A stretch of 64,000 bases of DNA. Origin: Aldersonia sp. NBC_00410 (GTDB taxonomy: Bacteria; Actinomycetota; Actinomycetes; Mycobacteriales; Mycobacteriaceae). The notes beneath the pieces were generated by a model. The model was not told the origin of the DNA and did no database searches. It saw only the letters and a program-made list of their open reading frames with translations. The position numbers and the translations under genes are program-made. Shown piece by piece: positions 20,681 to 29,129 of this stretch (the first letter of the stretch is position 1; every line of letters starts with the position of its first letter). The DNA lies in NCBI RefSeq assembly GCF_026342035.1, contig NZ_JAPENM010000003.1, positions 434,001-498,000 on the forward strand, given 5' to 3'.

Positions 20681-21880
20681 GTGGATGGTAGCCAGAGCCT
20701 GCCCAGCACATCCGAGGACGAGCGGTTCGCCGCCGAGATCCGGGAGTGGCTGGCCGATAATCTCACCGGTGAATTCGCCGACCTGCGTGGTCGCGGCGGA
20801 CCGGGTCGCGAACACGAGGCGTTCGACGAGCGTCTCGCATGGGACCGGCATATGGCCGCGAATGGTTGGAACTGCATCGGGTGGCCGAAGGAATTCGGCG
20901 GCCGCGGCGCAACCATCAACCAACAGGTGCTCTTCCACGAGGAGTACGCCAAGGCCGACGCCCCCGCGCGCGTCTCGCACTTCGGCGAGAACCTGCTCGG
21001 CCCGACGCTGATCGCGTTCGGCACCGACAAGCAGCGCGAACGCTTCCTGCCGAAGATCGTCGATGTCAGCGAACTGTGGTGCCAGGGCTACTCGGAGCCC
21101 GGAGCCGGCTCGGATCTCGCGGCGGTGGCCACGAGCGCCCATCTCGACGGCGACCAGTGGTCGGTGAACGGTCAGAAGGTGTGGACCTCGCTCGCCCACA
21201 CTGCGGACTGGTGCTTCGTCGTGGCCCGTACCGAGCCGGGCTCGAAGCGCCACAAGGGCCTGTCCTACCTGCTGGTGCCGATGCGGCAACCGGGGGTGAC
21301 GGTGCGGCCGATCGTGCAGCTCACCGGTACCTCCGAGTTCAACGAGGTGTTCTTCGACGACGCCCGCACCGACGCCGACCTCGTCGTCGGTGAGCCCGGC
21401 GACGGCTGGCGGGTGGCGATGGGCACGCTGACCTTCGAGCGCGGCGTCTCGACGCTGGGGCAACAGATCGGCTTCGCCCGCGAGCTGTCCGGCATCGTCG
21501 AACTCGCCGAGCGCAACGGCGCCGCGGACGACCCGATCATCCGCGAGAAGCTCACCCGCGCCGAGATCGGTCTGCGGGTGATGCGATCGCACGCGATGCG
21601 CACGCTGGCCACCGTGGATGCGAGCAGCAACGGGGGCGAAGCGTCGGTGGCCAAGCTGCTCTGGGCCAACTGGCATCGTGGGCTCGGCGAACTCGCCATG
21701 GAGGTGAGCGGCGCGCAGTCGCTCGTCGCCGATGGCGACCCGTCCGACGGCGGCCTCAACGATCTGCAACGGCTGTACTTGTTCACCCGTTCCGACACGA
21801 TTTATGGCGGCTCGAACGAGGTGCAGCGCAACATCATTGCCGAGCGAGTGCTCGGCCTACCGAGGGAGGCCCGCGCGTGA
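20681..21880 (+). CDS. fadE30: Acyl-CoA dehydrogenase FadE30
   Basis: A 399-residue full-length acyl-CoA dehydrogenase assigned to dehydrogenation of the HIP-CoA propionyl side chain. Motifs include YSEPGAGSDLAAVATSA, NGQKVWTSLAH, FERGVSTLGQQ (putative catalytic Glu region) and IYGGSNEVQRNIIAERVLGLPRE. The start is GTG 20681. No clear ribosome-binding site precedes it and the KstR2 box ends 16 bp upstream, so it may be read from a leaderless or very short leader mRNA. It overlaps ipdF by four bases. Confidence 0.9.
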   Translation: MDGSQSLPSTSEDERFAAEIREWLADNLTGEFADLRGRGGPGREHEAFDERLAWDRHMAANGWNCIGWPKEFGGRGATINQQVLFHEEYAKADAPARVSHFGENLLGPTLIAFGTDKQRERFLPKIVDVSELWCQGYSEPGAGSDLAAVATSAHLDGDQWSVNGQKVWTSLAHTADWCFVVARTEPGSKRHKGLSYLLVPMRQPGVTVRPIVQLTGTSEFNEVFFDDARTDADLVVGEPGDGWRVAMGTLTFERGVSTLGQQIGFARELSGIVELAERNGAADDPIIREKLTRAEIGLRVMRSHAMRTLATVDASSNGGEASVAKLLWANWHRGLGELAMEVSGAQSLVADGDPSDGGLNDLQRLYLFTRSDTIYGGSNEVQRNIIAERVLGLPREARA

Positions 21881-22674
21881 ACGGTCCGTTGTCCACTCCG
21901 CCCGAAGAGACTGCTGGCCACGACCTGCTCACGGGTCGTGTCGCCGTGGTGACCGCGGCCGCGGGTACCGGAATCGGCTCGGCCACCGCGCGCCGGATGC
22001 TGGCCGAGGGCGCCGATGTGGTGGTCTCCGACTGGCACGAGCGCCGGCTCAAGGAGACCGCGGAGGCACTGTCGAGTCAGTTTTCGGAGCGTCGCGTTGC
22101 CGCTGTGGTGTGCGACGTGACGAGCACCGAGGCGGTCGACGAACTGATCACCGCGGCGGTCGCCGCGCACGGTCGTATCGACATCGTGGTCAACAACGCC
22201 GGCCTCGGCGGTGAGACGCCCGTCGTCGACATGACCGACGACCAGTGGGACAAGGTCCTCGACATCACGCTCAACGGCACGTTCCGCTGCACCCGTGCGG
22301 CGCTGCGCTACTTCCGCGAAGCCGAGCACGGTGGGGTCATCGTGAACAACGCCAGCGTGCTCGGCTGGCGGGCCCAGCACAGCCAGGCGCACTACGCGGC
22401 GGCGAAGGCGGGTGTCATGGCGCTGACCAGGTGCAGCGCGATCGAGGCTGCCGAATACGGTGTCCGGGTCAACGCGGTTTCGCCGAGCATCGCCTCGCAT
22501 GCGTTCCTGGCGAAGGTGACCTCGCCCGAACTGCTCGAGCACCTGTCCAACCAGGAGGCCTACGGCCGGGCGGCCGAGCCGTGGGAGGTGGCCGCGACGA
22601 TCGCGATGCTGGCCAGTGACTACACCACCTACCTGACCGGCGAGGTCGTCTCGGTGAGCAGCCAGCGGGCCTGA
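21877..22674 (+). CDS. ipdF: SDR dehydrogenase IpdF (5-hydroxy-HIP pathway)
   Basis: A 265-residue SDR matching Rv3559c, which has been named IpdF and acts on the 5-hydroxy form of HIP-CoA, interconverting alcohol and ketone. NAD-site residues lie in TAAAGTGIGSATAR, a glycine pattern slightly different from the usual TGxxxGIG. NNAG is present (VVNNAGLGG), and the catalytic pair is in HYAAAKAG. GTG 21877 overlaps the fadE30 stop, so the two are co-translated under the 20651 KstR2 box. Confidence 0.85.
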   Translation: MNGPLSTPPEETAGHDLLTGRVAVVTAAAGTGIGSATARRMLAEGADVVVSDWHERRLKETAEALSSQFSERRVAAVVCDVTSTEAVDELITAAVAAHGRIDIVVNNAGLGGETPVVDMTDDQWDKVLDITLNGTFRCTRAALRYFREAEHGGVIVNNASVLGWRAQHSQAHYAAAKAGVMALTRCSAIEAAEYGVRVNAVSPSIASHAFLAKVTSPELLEHLSNQEAYGRAAEPWEVAATIAMLASDYTTYLTGEVVSVSSQRA

Positions 22675-22697
22675 GGCCGCGCCAACGACGAAGGCCT

Positions 22698-22711
22698 AGC
22701 AAGCGCTTGGT
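22698..22711. promoter_or_regulatory. KstR2 box for kstR2-fadA6
   Basis: AGCAAGCGCTTGGT is a full match to AnCAAGnnCTTGnT and lies 15 bp before the kstR2 GTG. This predicts autorepression. Confidence 0.9.
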
Positions 22712-22726
22712 GGATAGGATGAACGG

Positions 22727-23386
22727 GTGACACCAGACTCGAGAGTACGCGGGGAGGATGGCACGAACGGCAAGTCCGGGCGGCGCCAGGAACTGCTCGA
22801 GCTAGCGGCGTCGTTGTTCGCCGAACGGGGCGTGCAGGCCACGACGGTGCGCGATATCGCCGACGCGGCAGGGATCCTGTCGGGCAGCCTGTACCACCAC
22901 TTCGACTCCAAGGAGTCGATGGTGGACGAGATCCTGCGCGGCTTCCTCGACGAACTGTTCGGCCGCTACCACGAGATCATCGACGGGGGCCTCGGACCGC
23001 GGGCCACGCTCGAAGGGCTGATCACGGCGTCGTATCAGTCGATCGAGGATTCGCACGCCGCGGTCGCGATCTACCAGGACGAGGCCAAGCGGCTGCGCGG
23101 CGTCGACCGGTTCGCCTATATCGGCGAGCGCAACGACGAGTTCCGCGAACTCTGGTACGGGGTACTGCGTTCCGGCGTCGCGGACGGCACCTTCCGCTCC
23201 GACACCGACGTCGACCTGGTGTACCGGTTCCTCCGCGACACCGTCTGGGTGGCCGTCGGCTGGTACCGGCCGGGCGGCAAGCTGACCGCGGAAACGGTTG
23301 CCAAACAATATCTTTCGATTGTGTTGGACGGTTTGTCCAGCCCCGATCGGCGGTCGCGCAAAGCGGCGCGCCGCAATGAGAAATAG
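22727..23386 (+). CDS. kstR2: TetR-family repressor KstR2
   Basis: The repressor of the HIP-degradation regulon; HIP-CoA is its known effector. It has 219 residues. The N-terminal helix-turn-helix is at residues about 22-65 (RRQELLELAASLFAERG, then TTVRDIADAAGILSGSLYHHF). The all-helical C-terminal domain binds the CoA ester. The start is GTG 22727, whose upstream sequence carries its own operator. It lies just before fadA6, as kstR2 lies beside fadA6 in M. tuberculosis (Rv3557c/Rv3556c). Confidence 0.93.
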   Translation: MTPDSRVRGEDGTNGKSGRRQELLELAASLFAERGVQATTVRDIADAAGILSGSLYHHFDSKESMVDEILRGFLDELFGRYHEIIDGGLGPRATLEGLITASYQSIEDSHAAVAIYQDEAKRLRGVDRFAYIGERNDEFRELWYGVLRSGVADGTFRSDTDVDLVYRFLRDTVWVAVGWYRPGGKLTAETVAKQYLSIVLDGLSSPDRRSRKAARRNEK

Positions 23387-23398
23387 GAGTACCTCGTC

Positions 23399-24550
23399 AT
23401 GGCGCAGGCATATGTCATCGACTCGATTCGTACCGCCGTCGGCAAGCGTGGCGGCGCCCTTTCCGAGACGCATCCCGCCGATCTCGGTGCCGCCGTGATC
23501 CGTTCGGTCGTCGAGCGCACCGACATCGATCCGCGGCTGGTCGACGATGTGATCTTCGGCTGCGTCGATGCGATCGGCCCGCAGGCCGGCAACATCGCCC
23601 GCACCGCTTGGCTCGCGGCGGGCTACCCGGAGGAAGTTCCTGGCGTCACGGTCGACCGGCAGTGCGGCTCCAGCCAGCAGGCCATCAACTTCGGCGCGCA
23701 GGCGATCATGGCCGGCACGGCGGATTTCATCCTCGCCGGCGGCGTGCAGAACATGAGCAAGATCCCGATCGCATCGGCGATGACCGCCGGTCAGCAGTAC
23801 GGTTTCGACACGCCTTTTGCCGGCTCGAAGGGCTGGCTGCACCGCTACGGTGACGCCGAGGTCTCGCAGTTCCACGGCGCCGAACTCATTGCGTCTAAGT
23901 GGAACATCAGCCGCGAGGACATGGAGCAGTGGGCGCTGCGCAGCCACGAACGGGCCCGCGCCGCGATCGTGGACGGCAAGTTCGACAAGGAGATCGTGGC
24001 GGTCGGCGATTTCGCCGTCGATCAGGGGCCGCGCGAAACCAGCCTGGAAAAAATGGCTGCGCTCGCCCCGCTGGTCGAGGGCGGCCGGCTCACCGCCGCG
24101 GTAGCCAGCCAGATCTCCGATGGCGCGAGCGCGACGTTGCTCGCCTCGGAGAAGGCGGTCGAGGAGCACGGCCTGACCCCGCGCGCCCGGATCCATCACG
24201 TGAGTGCCCGTGGCGCAGACCCGATCTTCATGCTCACCGGCCCGATCCCGGCCACCGAGTACGCGTTGGCCAAGACCGGTCTGACCATCGACGACATCGA
24301 TGCGGTCGAGATCAACGAGGCCTTCGCGCCGGTGGTGCTGGCCTGGCTGCAGGAGACCAAGATGGATCCGGAGAAGGTCAACGTCAACGGCGGCGCGATC
24401 GCGCTCGGGCACCCGCTCGGTGCCACCGGCGCGAAGCTGTTCGCCAGCCTGCTCAACCAGCTCGAGCGGGTCGACGGCCGCTACGGCCTGCTCACCATCT
24501 GCGAGGGTGGCGGCACGGCCAACGCGACCATCATCGAACGGCTCGGCTGA
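23399..24550 (+). CDS. fadA6: Thiolase FadA6
   Basis: A 383-residue degradative thiolase that cleaves a 3-ketoacyl-CoA of the ring C/D pathway using free CoA. The nucleophile is Cys89 (DRQCGSSQQ). His338 (GGAIALGHPLGATG) and Cys368 (TICEGGGTANA) complete the active site, with NEAFAPV supplying the Asn loop. ATG 23399 follows AGGAG. It is 12 bp after kstR2 and shares its promoter. A strong hairpin follows its stop. Confidence 0.93.
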   Translation: MAQAYVIDSIRTAVGKRGGALSETHPADLGAAVIRSVVERTDIDPRLVDDVIFGCVDAIGPQAGNIARTAWLAAGYPEEVPGVTVDRQCGSSQQAINFGAQAIMAGTADFILAGGVQNMSKIPIASAMTAGQQYGFDTPFAGSKGWLHRYGDAEVSQFHGAELIASKWNISREDMEQWALRSHERARAAIVDGKFDKEIVAVGDFAVDQGPRETSLEKMAALAPLVEGGRLTAAVASQISDGASATLLASEKAVEEHGLTPRARIHHVSARGADPIFMLTGPIPATEYALAKTGLTIDDIDAVEINEAFAPVVLAWLQETKMDPEKVNVNGGAIALGHPLGATGAKLFASLLNQLERVDGRYGLLTICEGGGTANATIIERLG

Positions 24551-24570
24551 CCCCAAACCTCCTCAGGGTT

Positions 24571-24603
24571 CGTACGGCGCGGTCCTTCGGACCGCGCCGT
24601 ACG
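24571..24603. terminator. 15-bp perfect hairpin after fadA6
   Basis: Arms 24571-24585 and 24589-24603 pair perfectly around a TTC loop, giving a very GC-rich 15-bp stem. There is no T-run, but the site lies 20 bp after the fadA6 stop and between convergent operons. Confidence 0.75.
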
Positions 24604-24633
24604 TGTCCAGCTGCGCCTGGGCCGACCGACCGC

Positions 24634-24696
24634 ACACGAACGGGCTGTCATCGTCGGAATCGTTTCCGATTCCCTACGGTGACAGCCCGTTCGTGT
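24634..24696. repeat. Nested 17-bp inverted repeat (second hairpin)
   Basis: Arms 24634-24650 and 24680-24696 are perfect 17-bp inverted copies. Between them a second, inner stem forms (GGAATCG at 24656-24662 with CGATTCC at 24667-24673). It lies between the fadA6 hairpin and the ipdC stop. It probably terminates the ipdC transcript from the other side, but its length and nesting are unusual. Confidence 0.7.
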
Positions 24697-24728
24697 TGGT
24701 GGATCCCGGGGTGAGGACGGTCGACACC

Positions 24729-25790
24729 TCACCCCGGTAGCTTGCTCATCTCCTCGATCCGCGCGATGGCGTCGGCGACGATCGAGTCGATCAGGTCCTT
24801 GCACGTCGGCAGGTCGTCGAGCATGCCGACGACCTGACCGGAAGCGAGCACACCGGCCGCGGTGTTGCCCTCGACCAGTCCGGCGCGCAGCAGCATCGGC
24901 GTATTCGCGGCCATGATCACCTGCGCCCAGGTGAGGTCCTTGGTCTTGCGCATGGCCAGACCGTCCCGGACCAGGGTCGACCATTTCATCCCGGTCATCT
25001 TCTTGAACTTCGCGGCGTTGCCGACCGCGGCGACGAGCCCGCGCGCCTGGCCCGAATGTTCCAGGCGCTCCACGAGTTCGGTGTTGAGGACGCGATGCGG
25101 CATGCCATCCACGCGCACCGAAACGGTGGTGTCCTGCAGCCCACGCTGCAGATACTCCTGCTTCACCGAATCCGGGACGGTGCTCTCCTGGGTGAGCAGG
25201 AAGCGGGTGCCCATCGCGACGCCCGCGGCACCGTATGCCAGCGCGGCCGCGAGCCCGCGGCCGTCGTAGAAACCGCCCGCCGCGACAACGGGGATATCCA
25301 CCGCGTCGAGCACCGAGGGCAGTAGCAGCGTGGTCGCGACCGGACCGGTGTGCCCGCCGCCTTCGCCGCCTTGCACGATCACCGCATCCGCACCCCAGCT
25401 CGCCACCTTCTTGGCGTGCTTGGCCGCGCCGATGGACGGGACCACTACGACCCCGGCCTCTTTCAGCGTTGCGATGAGCTCCTGCTTCGGCGCGAGCGCG
25501 AACGAGGCAACCTTCACGCCCTCGCGGATGAGCAGGTCGACGCGCTGCTTGGCATCGGTCGCATCGGCGCGGATGTTGACGCCGAACGGCTTGTCGGTCA
25601 ACGACTTCGTCTTGGCGACCGCGGCTTCGAGTTCCGGGTAGGTCATCGTCGCCGAGGCCAGAATGCCGAGCCCGCCCGCGTTCGATGTGCCCGCGACCAG
25701 CCGAGGTCCGGCGACCCAGCCCATGCCGGTCTGGACAACAGGGTGCTCGATGCCGACCAGATCGGTCAGCGGGGTACGCAGGCCGGTCAT
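24729..25790 (-). CDS. ipdC: IpdC, nitronate-monooxygenase-like flavoenzyme
   Basis: A 353-residue FMN-dependent TIM-barrel protein of the 2-nitropropane dioxygenase family, equivalent to Rv3553 (IpdC) of the HIP pathway, where it acts before EchA20. The FMN-binding region holds IVQGGEGGGHTGP and VVAAGGFYDGRGLAAALAYGAAGVAMGTRF. The ATG at 25790 overlaps the ipdB stop. It is the last gene of the echA20-ipdA-ipdB-ipdC operon. Confidence 0.9.
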   Translation of the reverse strand: MTGLRTPLTDLVGIEHPVVQTGMGWVAGPRLVAGTSNAGGLGILASATMTYPELEAAVAKTKSLTDKPFGVNIRADATDAKQRVDLLIREGVKVASFALAPKQELIATLKEAGVVVVPSIGAAKHAKKVASWGADAVIVQGGEGGGHTGPVATTLLLPSVLDAVDIPVVAAGGFYDGRGLAAALAYGAAGVAMGTRFLLTQESTVPDSVKQEYLQRGLQDTTVSVRVDGMPHRVLNTELVERLEHSGQARGLVAAVGNAAKFKKMTGMKWSTLVRDGLAMRKTKDLTWAQVIMAANTPMLLRAGLVEGNTAAGVLASGQVVGMLDDLPTCKDLIDSIVADAIARIEEMSKLPG

Positions 25791-26560
25791 GCCGCGACCT
25801 CGCGCTCGCGTAGCCCGCGGGGGTCGATGACCTCGCGGATCAGGCGCAGTTCCTCGGCGGTGGGCGCACGGGTCACGCCGGCCTCGGCAAGTCCGGCGAC
25901 CTCGAAGGAGGTGTTCTCGGCGACCTGGTCCGCCGTGACACCCGGGTGCAGGCTCAGCGCGCGCAGGGTGTGATCGGGTCCGCCGAAGTCGAAGGAGCCG
26001 AGGTTGCTGACCACGCGGTGCAGGTGCAGGTACTTGTACGCCGGGTTCTCGGGATCGACCTTGTCGTAACCGACGCCGGAGACGATGTCCACCTTGTCCA
26101 CGAACACTCGCGCGGAATGCTTGGGGACGAAGTAGCTGGTCGCATGGTTGATCGTGTTGCCGGGGGCGCCGCGAACGCCGAACATCTGCCGGGTCGGCTG
26201 CTGCAGCGGGCCGAACGCGGACAGGTTCTGATTGCCGTGCCGGTCGATCTGGTTGGCGCCCATCACGACATGGCGACGACCGGAGGCGACGACGTCGAAC
26301 ACCTTGCGGAACGGCATCCAGCCCTCGATCGGCGCCTTGGCGCCGACCGCCGGGGTGCCGCTGAAGATCAGCGCCTCGCCGTCGGTGATGAGCAGGTCGG
26401 GCTCGGTCGTGAGCCGCGCCAGCCGCGCGCCGATGGTCGCCAGCGTCGACATCGGGCTGGCCATGATCTCGCCTGCGCCGCTGAAGATCTCGGCGCACGC
26501 GATCGCGCAGTACTCCGCCCTCGTGACGGTGTCGCTGCTGATGCTCTCGGTGGAGGTCAT
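25787..26560 (-). CDS. ipdB: COCHEA-CoA hydrolase subunit IpdB
   Basis: The beta subunit (257 residues) of the CoA-transferase-like hydrolase IpdAB, which opens the last carbocyclic ring (COCHEA-CoA). It has the family Rossmann-like core with LTTEPDLLITDGEALIF, the VVMGANQIDRHGNQNLSAFG string typical of class I CoA transferases, and GGPDHTLRALSLHPGV. Its start overlaps the ipdA stop, which fits an obligate heteromer. The start is ATG 26560. Confidence 0.9.
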   Translation of the reverse strand: MTSTESISSDTVTRAEYCAIACAEIFSGAGEIMASPMSTLATIGARLARLTTEPDLLITDGEALIFSGTPAVGAKAPIEGWMPFRKVFDVVASGRRHVVMGANQIDRHGNQNLSAFGPLQQPTRQMFGVRGAPGNTINHATSYFVPKHSARVFVDKVDIVSGVGYDKVDPENPAYKYLHLHRVVSNLGSFDFGGPDHTLRALSLHPGVTADQVAENTSFEVAGLAEAGVTRAPTAEELRLIREVIDPRGLREREVAA

Positions 26561-27438
26561 GCCTGCTCCTCTGCAAAACGTGCGACCGCGGCCTGGTACT
26601 CGTCCTCGCTGCCGGACAGGTACGTATCGACGAACGCCTGCCACGACTCGGGTGTCTTGGCGGCCTCCGCGTAGTGCCGCTGGAACTTCTCGTCGCGGCC
26701 GTAACTGTCGCCTGCGAGGGTGAAGTGGGCGCCATTCGGGGCCTCCACGACGCCGTCGACCATCATTCGGTTGAGCAGAAGCGACTGCAACGGAACGGCT
26801 TTCACCAGCTCCTCGGTGTCGACGATGCGCTCGACGGAGAGGAAGCGCTTCTCGGCGGCCATGCAGTACAAGTCGTCGAAGTAGGGATCGACGCCGGTGT
26901 AGGCGGCGTTGCCGTGCTTGTCGCCGATGTTGAGATGCACAAATGCGGCATCGAGATTCAGCGCCGGCATCGCGATGAGCGTCTCGGCCTTGCCGGATTC
27001 GTCGGCGTAGGGCGAGGTGACGGTCTTCAGCTCGTCGCCCCAGAAGTTCAGGACGTCGGAGCCAAGTCCGGCGCGGATCGGCAGGAAGGGCAGCCGGGCT
27101 GCGGCGGCCTCGAGGCCGCACTTGACCATGCCCTCATCCATCTCGCGGACCTCGATGGCGCCGGTGGTGCGGGCCTTGGCGAACCACGGGTCGTAGAAAG
27201 GTGCCGAATCCAGCGACACGAAGCCGTAGTACGCCTTGCGTACCTTGCCCGCCGAGCACAGCAGACCGAGGTCCGGACCGCCGTAGCTGACCACGGTCAG
27301 GTCGGTGATGTCCGAGCGAAGCAGGGCGCGCACGAAGGCCATCGGCTTGCGCCGCGAGCCCCAGCCGCCGATGCCGATGGTCATTCCGCTGCGCAGCTCG
27401 CCGATCGCGTCGTCGAGCGTCGTCCGCTTGTCGCGCAT
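26557..27438 (-). CDS. ipdA: COCHEA-CoA hydrolase subunit IpdA
   Basis: The alpha subunit (293 residues) of IpdAB. It contains GMTIGIGGWGSRRKPMAF, VSYGGPDLGLLCSAGKV and FVHLNIGDKHGNAAYTG, typical of the CoA-transferase family I alpha chain. I prefer ATG 27438, which gives MRDKRTTLDD, in line with the M. tuberculosis protein, and places the GGGGG site seven bases upstream. The in-frame ATG at 27444 overlaps the echA20 stop but is too close to that site. Confidence 0.9.
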   Translation of the reverse strand: MRDKRTTLDDAIGELRSGMTIGIGGWGSRRKPMAFVRALLRSDITDLTVVSYGGPDLGLLCSAGKVRKAYYGFVSLDSAPFYDPWFAKARTTGAIEVREMDEGMVKCGLEAAAARLPFLPIRAGLGSDVLNFWGDELKTVTSPYADESGKAETLIAMPALNLDAAFVHLNIGDKHGNAAYTGVDPYFDDLYCMAAEKRFLSVERIVDTEELVKAVPLQSLLLNRMMVDGVVEAPNGAHFTLAGDSYGRDEKFQRHYAEAAKTPESWQAFVDTYLSGSEDEYQAAVARFAEEQA

Positions 27439-27440
27439 GA

Positions 27441-28211
27441 TCATGCCCCCTTTCCGGCGCGCTGGCGCGCGAGGTCGTCCTCGAACCGTTCCCGGATCTC
27501 GTCGGAGGCACCGGAAAGGTTGAGCTCGAAGGTGTAGCCCTGCTCGAGGCGGTAGCTGCGGCGCACGTCCTGCAGGTCGATCCCGTTGAGCGCGTCCTTG
27601 GCGGCGCGCAGCACGCGGCCGTCCTTGGCCGCGACATTCTTGGCGACGTCCAGGGCCGCGGCGTCGAGTTCGTCACGCGGCACGACCTTGAACACGGAAC
27701 CGTGGTGGTGCAGTTCCTGCGCGGTGATCGTCGACGCGGTGAAGAACAGCGCCCGCATCAGATGCTGGGGCACCAGCCGCGCGAGATGTGTTGCGGCACC
27801 GAGGGCGCCGCGGTCGACCTCGGGCAGGCCGAAGGTGGCGTCATCGGAGGCGATGATGATGTCCGAGTTGCCGACGATGCCGATACCGCCGCCGAGACAG
27901 AAGCCGTTCACCGCGGTGATGACCGGAACCGGGCATTCGTAGACGGCGGAGAAGACGTCCGCACAGCCGGAGTTGTGGTCGATCAGGTTCTGATGACCCT
28001 CGGTGCGCTGGATTTCCTTGATGTCGACGCCGGCGCAGAAGCCGCGGCCCTCGGCGCGGATCACCACCACCCGGTTGTTCTTGTCGCGCCCGGCGGCGCG
28101 AACCGCGTCGGCGAGGTCGAACCACCCCTGCGCGGGAAAGGCATTGACCGGCGGATAGTCGATAGTGACGACCGCGATCCCGTCGCCGTTGGACGTGGAC
28201 GTAATCCCCAT
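27441..28211 (-). CDS. echA20: Ring-D hydrolase EchA20 (crotonase family)
   Basis: A 256-residue crotonase-fold enzyme that hydrolyses ring D of the HIEC-CoA intermediate. The oxyanion-hole strands are GRGFCAGVDIKEIQ and GFCLGGGIGIVGNSDIIIAS, followed by TFGLPEVDRGALGAA. ATG 28211 gives the family N-terminus. It heads the operon echA20-ipdA-ipdB-ipdC and is divergent from an SDR, with a KstR2-like palindrome in the shared promoter. Confidence 0.9.
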   Translation of the reverse strand: MGITSTSNGDGIAVVTIDYPPVNAFPAQGWFDLADAVRAAGRDKNNRVVVIRAEGRGFCAGVDIKEIQRTEGHQNLIDHNSGCADVFSAVYECPVPVITAVNGFCLGGGIGIVGNSDIIIASDDATFGLPEVDRGALGAATHLARLVPQHLMRALFFTASTITAQELHHHGSVFKVVPRDELDAAALDVAKNVAAKDGRVLRAAKDALNGIDLQDVRRSYRLEQGYTFELNLSGASDEIRERFEDDLARQRAGKGA

Positions 28212-28265
28212 CGTGATTCCTAACGTTTGGGCGATGTGGCGGCGGTGTCCGCCCGCAGTCGCCAA

Positions 28266-28283
28266 ACCAAGCGATTGCTTGGT
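28266..28283. promoter_or_regulatory. KstR2-type operator, extended variant
   Basis: ACCAAGC-GATT-GCTTGGT has perfect seven-base arms around a four-base centre. The KstR2 consensus AnCAAGnnCTTGnT is met at 28266-28279 with one change. It lies 55 bp before echA20 and 12 bp before the SDR at 28295, and presumably controls both. Confidence 0.75.
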
Positions 28284-28294
28284 ACGTTAGCACG

Positions 28295-29083
28295 GTGAGT
28301 ATCGACCTGGATCTCGATGGAACGGTTGTCCTGGTGACCGGCGGCGTGCGCGGTGTCGGCGCAGGTATCAGCCGGGTCTTCCTCGAGGCCGGCGCGACCG
28401 TCGTCGCCTGCGCTCGACGCCCGGGTGACGAGCCGGTGACCGCAGCAGGCCGGACTGCGCACTACCTGCCCTGCGACGTGCGCGACGAAGAGGCGGTGCG
28501 CGGACTCGTCGACGAGATCGTCGCGAAGTTCGGCCGCCTCGACACCGTGGTGAACAATGCCGGCGGCACCCCGTTCCGGCTCGCCGCCGATGCGACGCCC
28601 GGCTACCACGCCAAGATCACGGATCTGAATATGCTTGCACCGCTGCTGGTTTCGCAGGAAGCAAATCGAGTCATGCAGCAGCAGGAGCAGGGCGGCTCGA
28701 TCGTGATGGTGTCGAGTGTGAGCGGACGGCGTCCGTCGCCCGGTTCGGCCGCCTATGGCGCCGCCAAGGCCGGGCTGGACAGCCTCGTTTCCTCGCTCGC
28801 CGTCGAGTGGGCGCCCAAGGTGCGGATCAACTCGATCGTGGTCGGCATGGTGGAGACCGAGCAGAGCCACCTGCATTACGGCGACGACGAGGGAATTGCG
28901 GCTGTCGGCGCGACGATCCCGATCGGCCGACTGGCTCGCCCCGAGGAGATCGGGCAATGTGCCCTCTTCCTGGCCTCGCCGCTGGCGTCGTATGTCACCG
29001 GTGCCGCGCTGGTGGCGCACGGCGGTGGCGAACGGCCGGCCTTCCTGGGCGCGGCAAACGTCGACCAGGGCGCATCGGCCTAG
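28295..29083 (+). CDS. SDR dehydrogenase, Rv3549c-like
   Basis: A 262-residue classical SDR. Motifs are TGGVRGVGAG (NAD site), NNAGG, SSVSGRRPSPGSAAYGAAKAG with catalytic Ser and Tyr-x3-Lys, and a C-terminal YVTGAALVAHGGGE tail. It begins 12 bp after a KstR2-type palindrome, opposite echA20, in the same relation as Rv3549c/Rv3550. It should oxidise or reduce a hydroxy/keto-acyl-CoA of C/D-ring catabolism. GTG 28295 has no strong ribosome-binding site and may use a short leader. Confidence 0.85.
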   Translation: MSIDLDLDGTVVLVTGGVRGVGAGISRVFLEAGATVVACARRPGDEPVTAAGRTAHYLPCDVRDEEAVRGLVDEIVAKFGRLDTVVNNAGGTPFRLAADATPGYHAKITDLNMLAPLLVSQEANRVMQQQEQGGSIVMVSSVSGRRPSPGSAAYGAAKAGLDSLVSSLAVEWAPKVRINSIVVGMVETEQSHLHYGDDEGIAAVGATIPIGRLARPEEIGQCALFLASPLASYVTGAALVAHGGGERPAFLGAANVDQGASA

Positions 29084-29129
29084 CGGCCTGCCCCAGCAAG
29101 CATCAGCAGAACAAGAAGGAGTTAGAGGC

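Noticed and set aside
20627-21769. Upstream extension of fadD3 through the KstR2 box
   Set aside because: The added part is antisense to fadE30, and the GTG at 20626 has an excellent ribosome-binding site.
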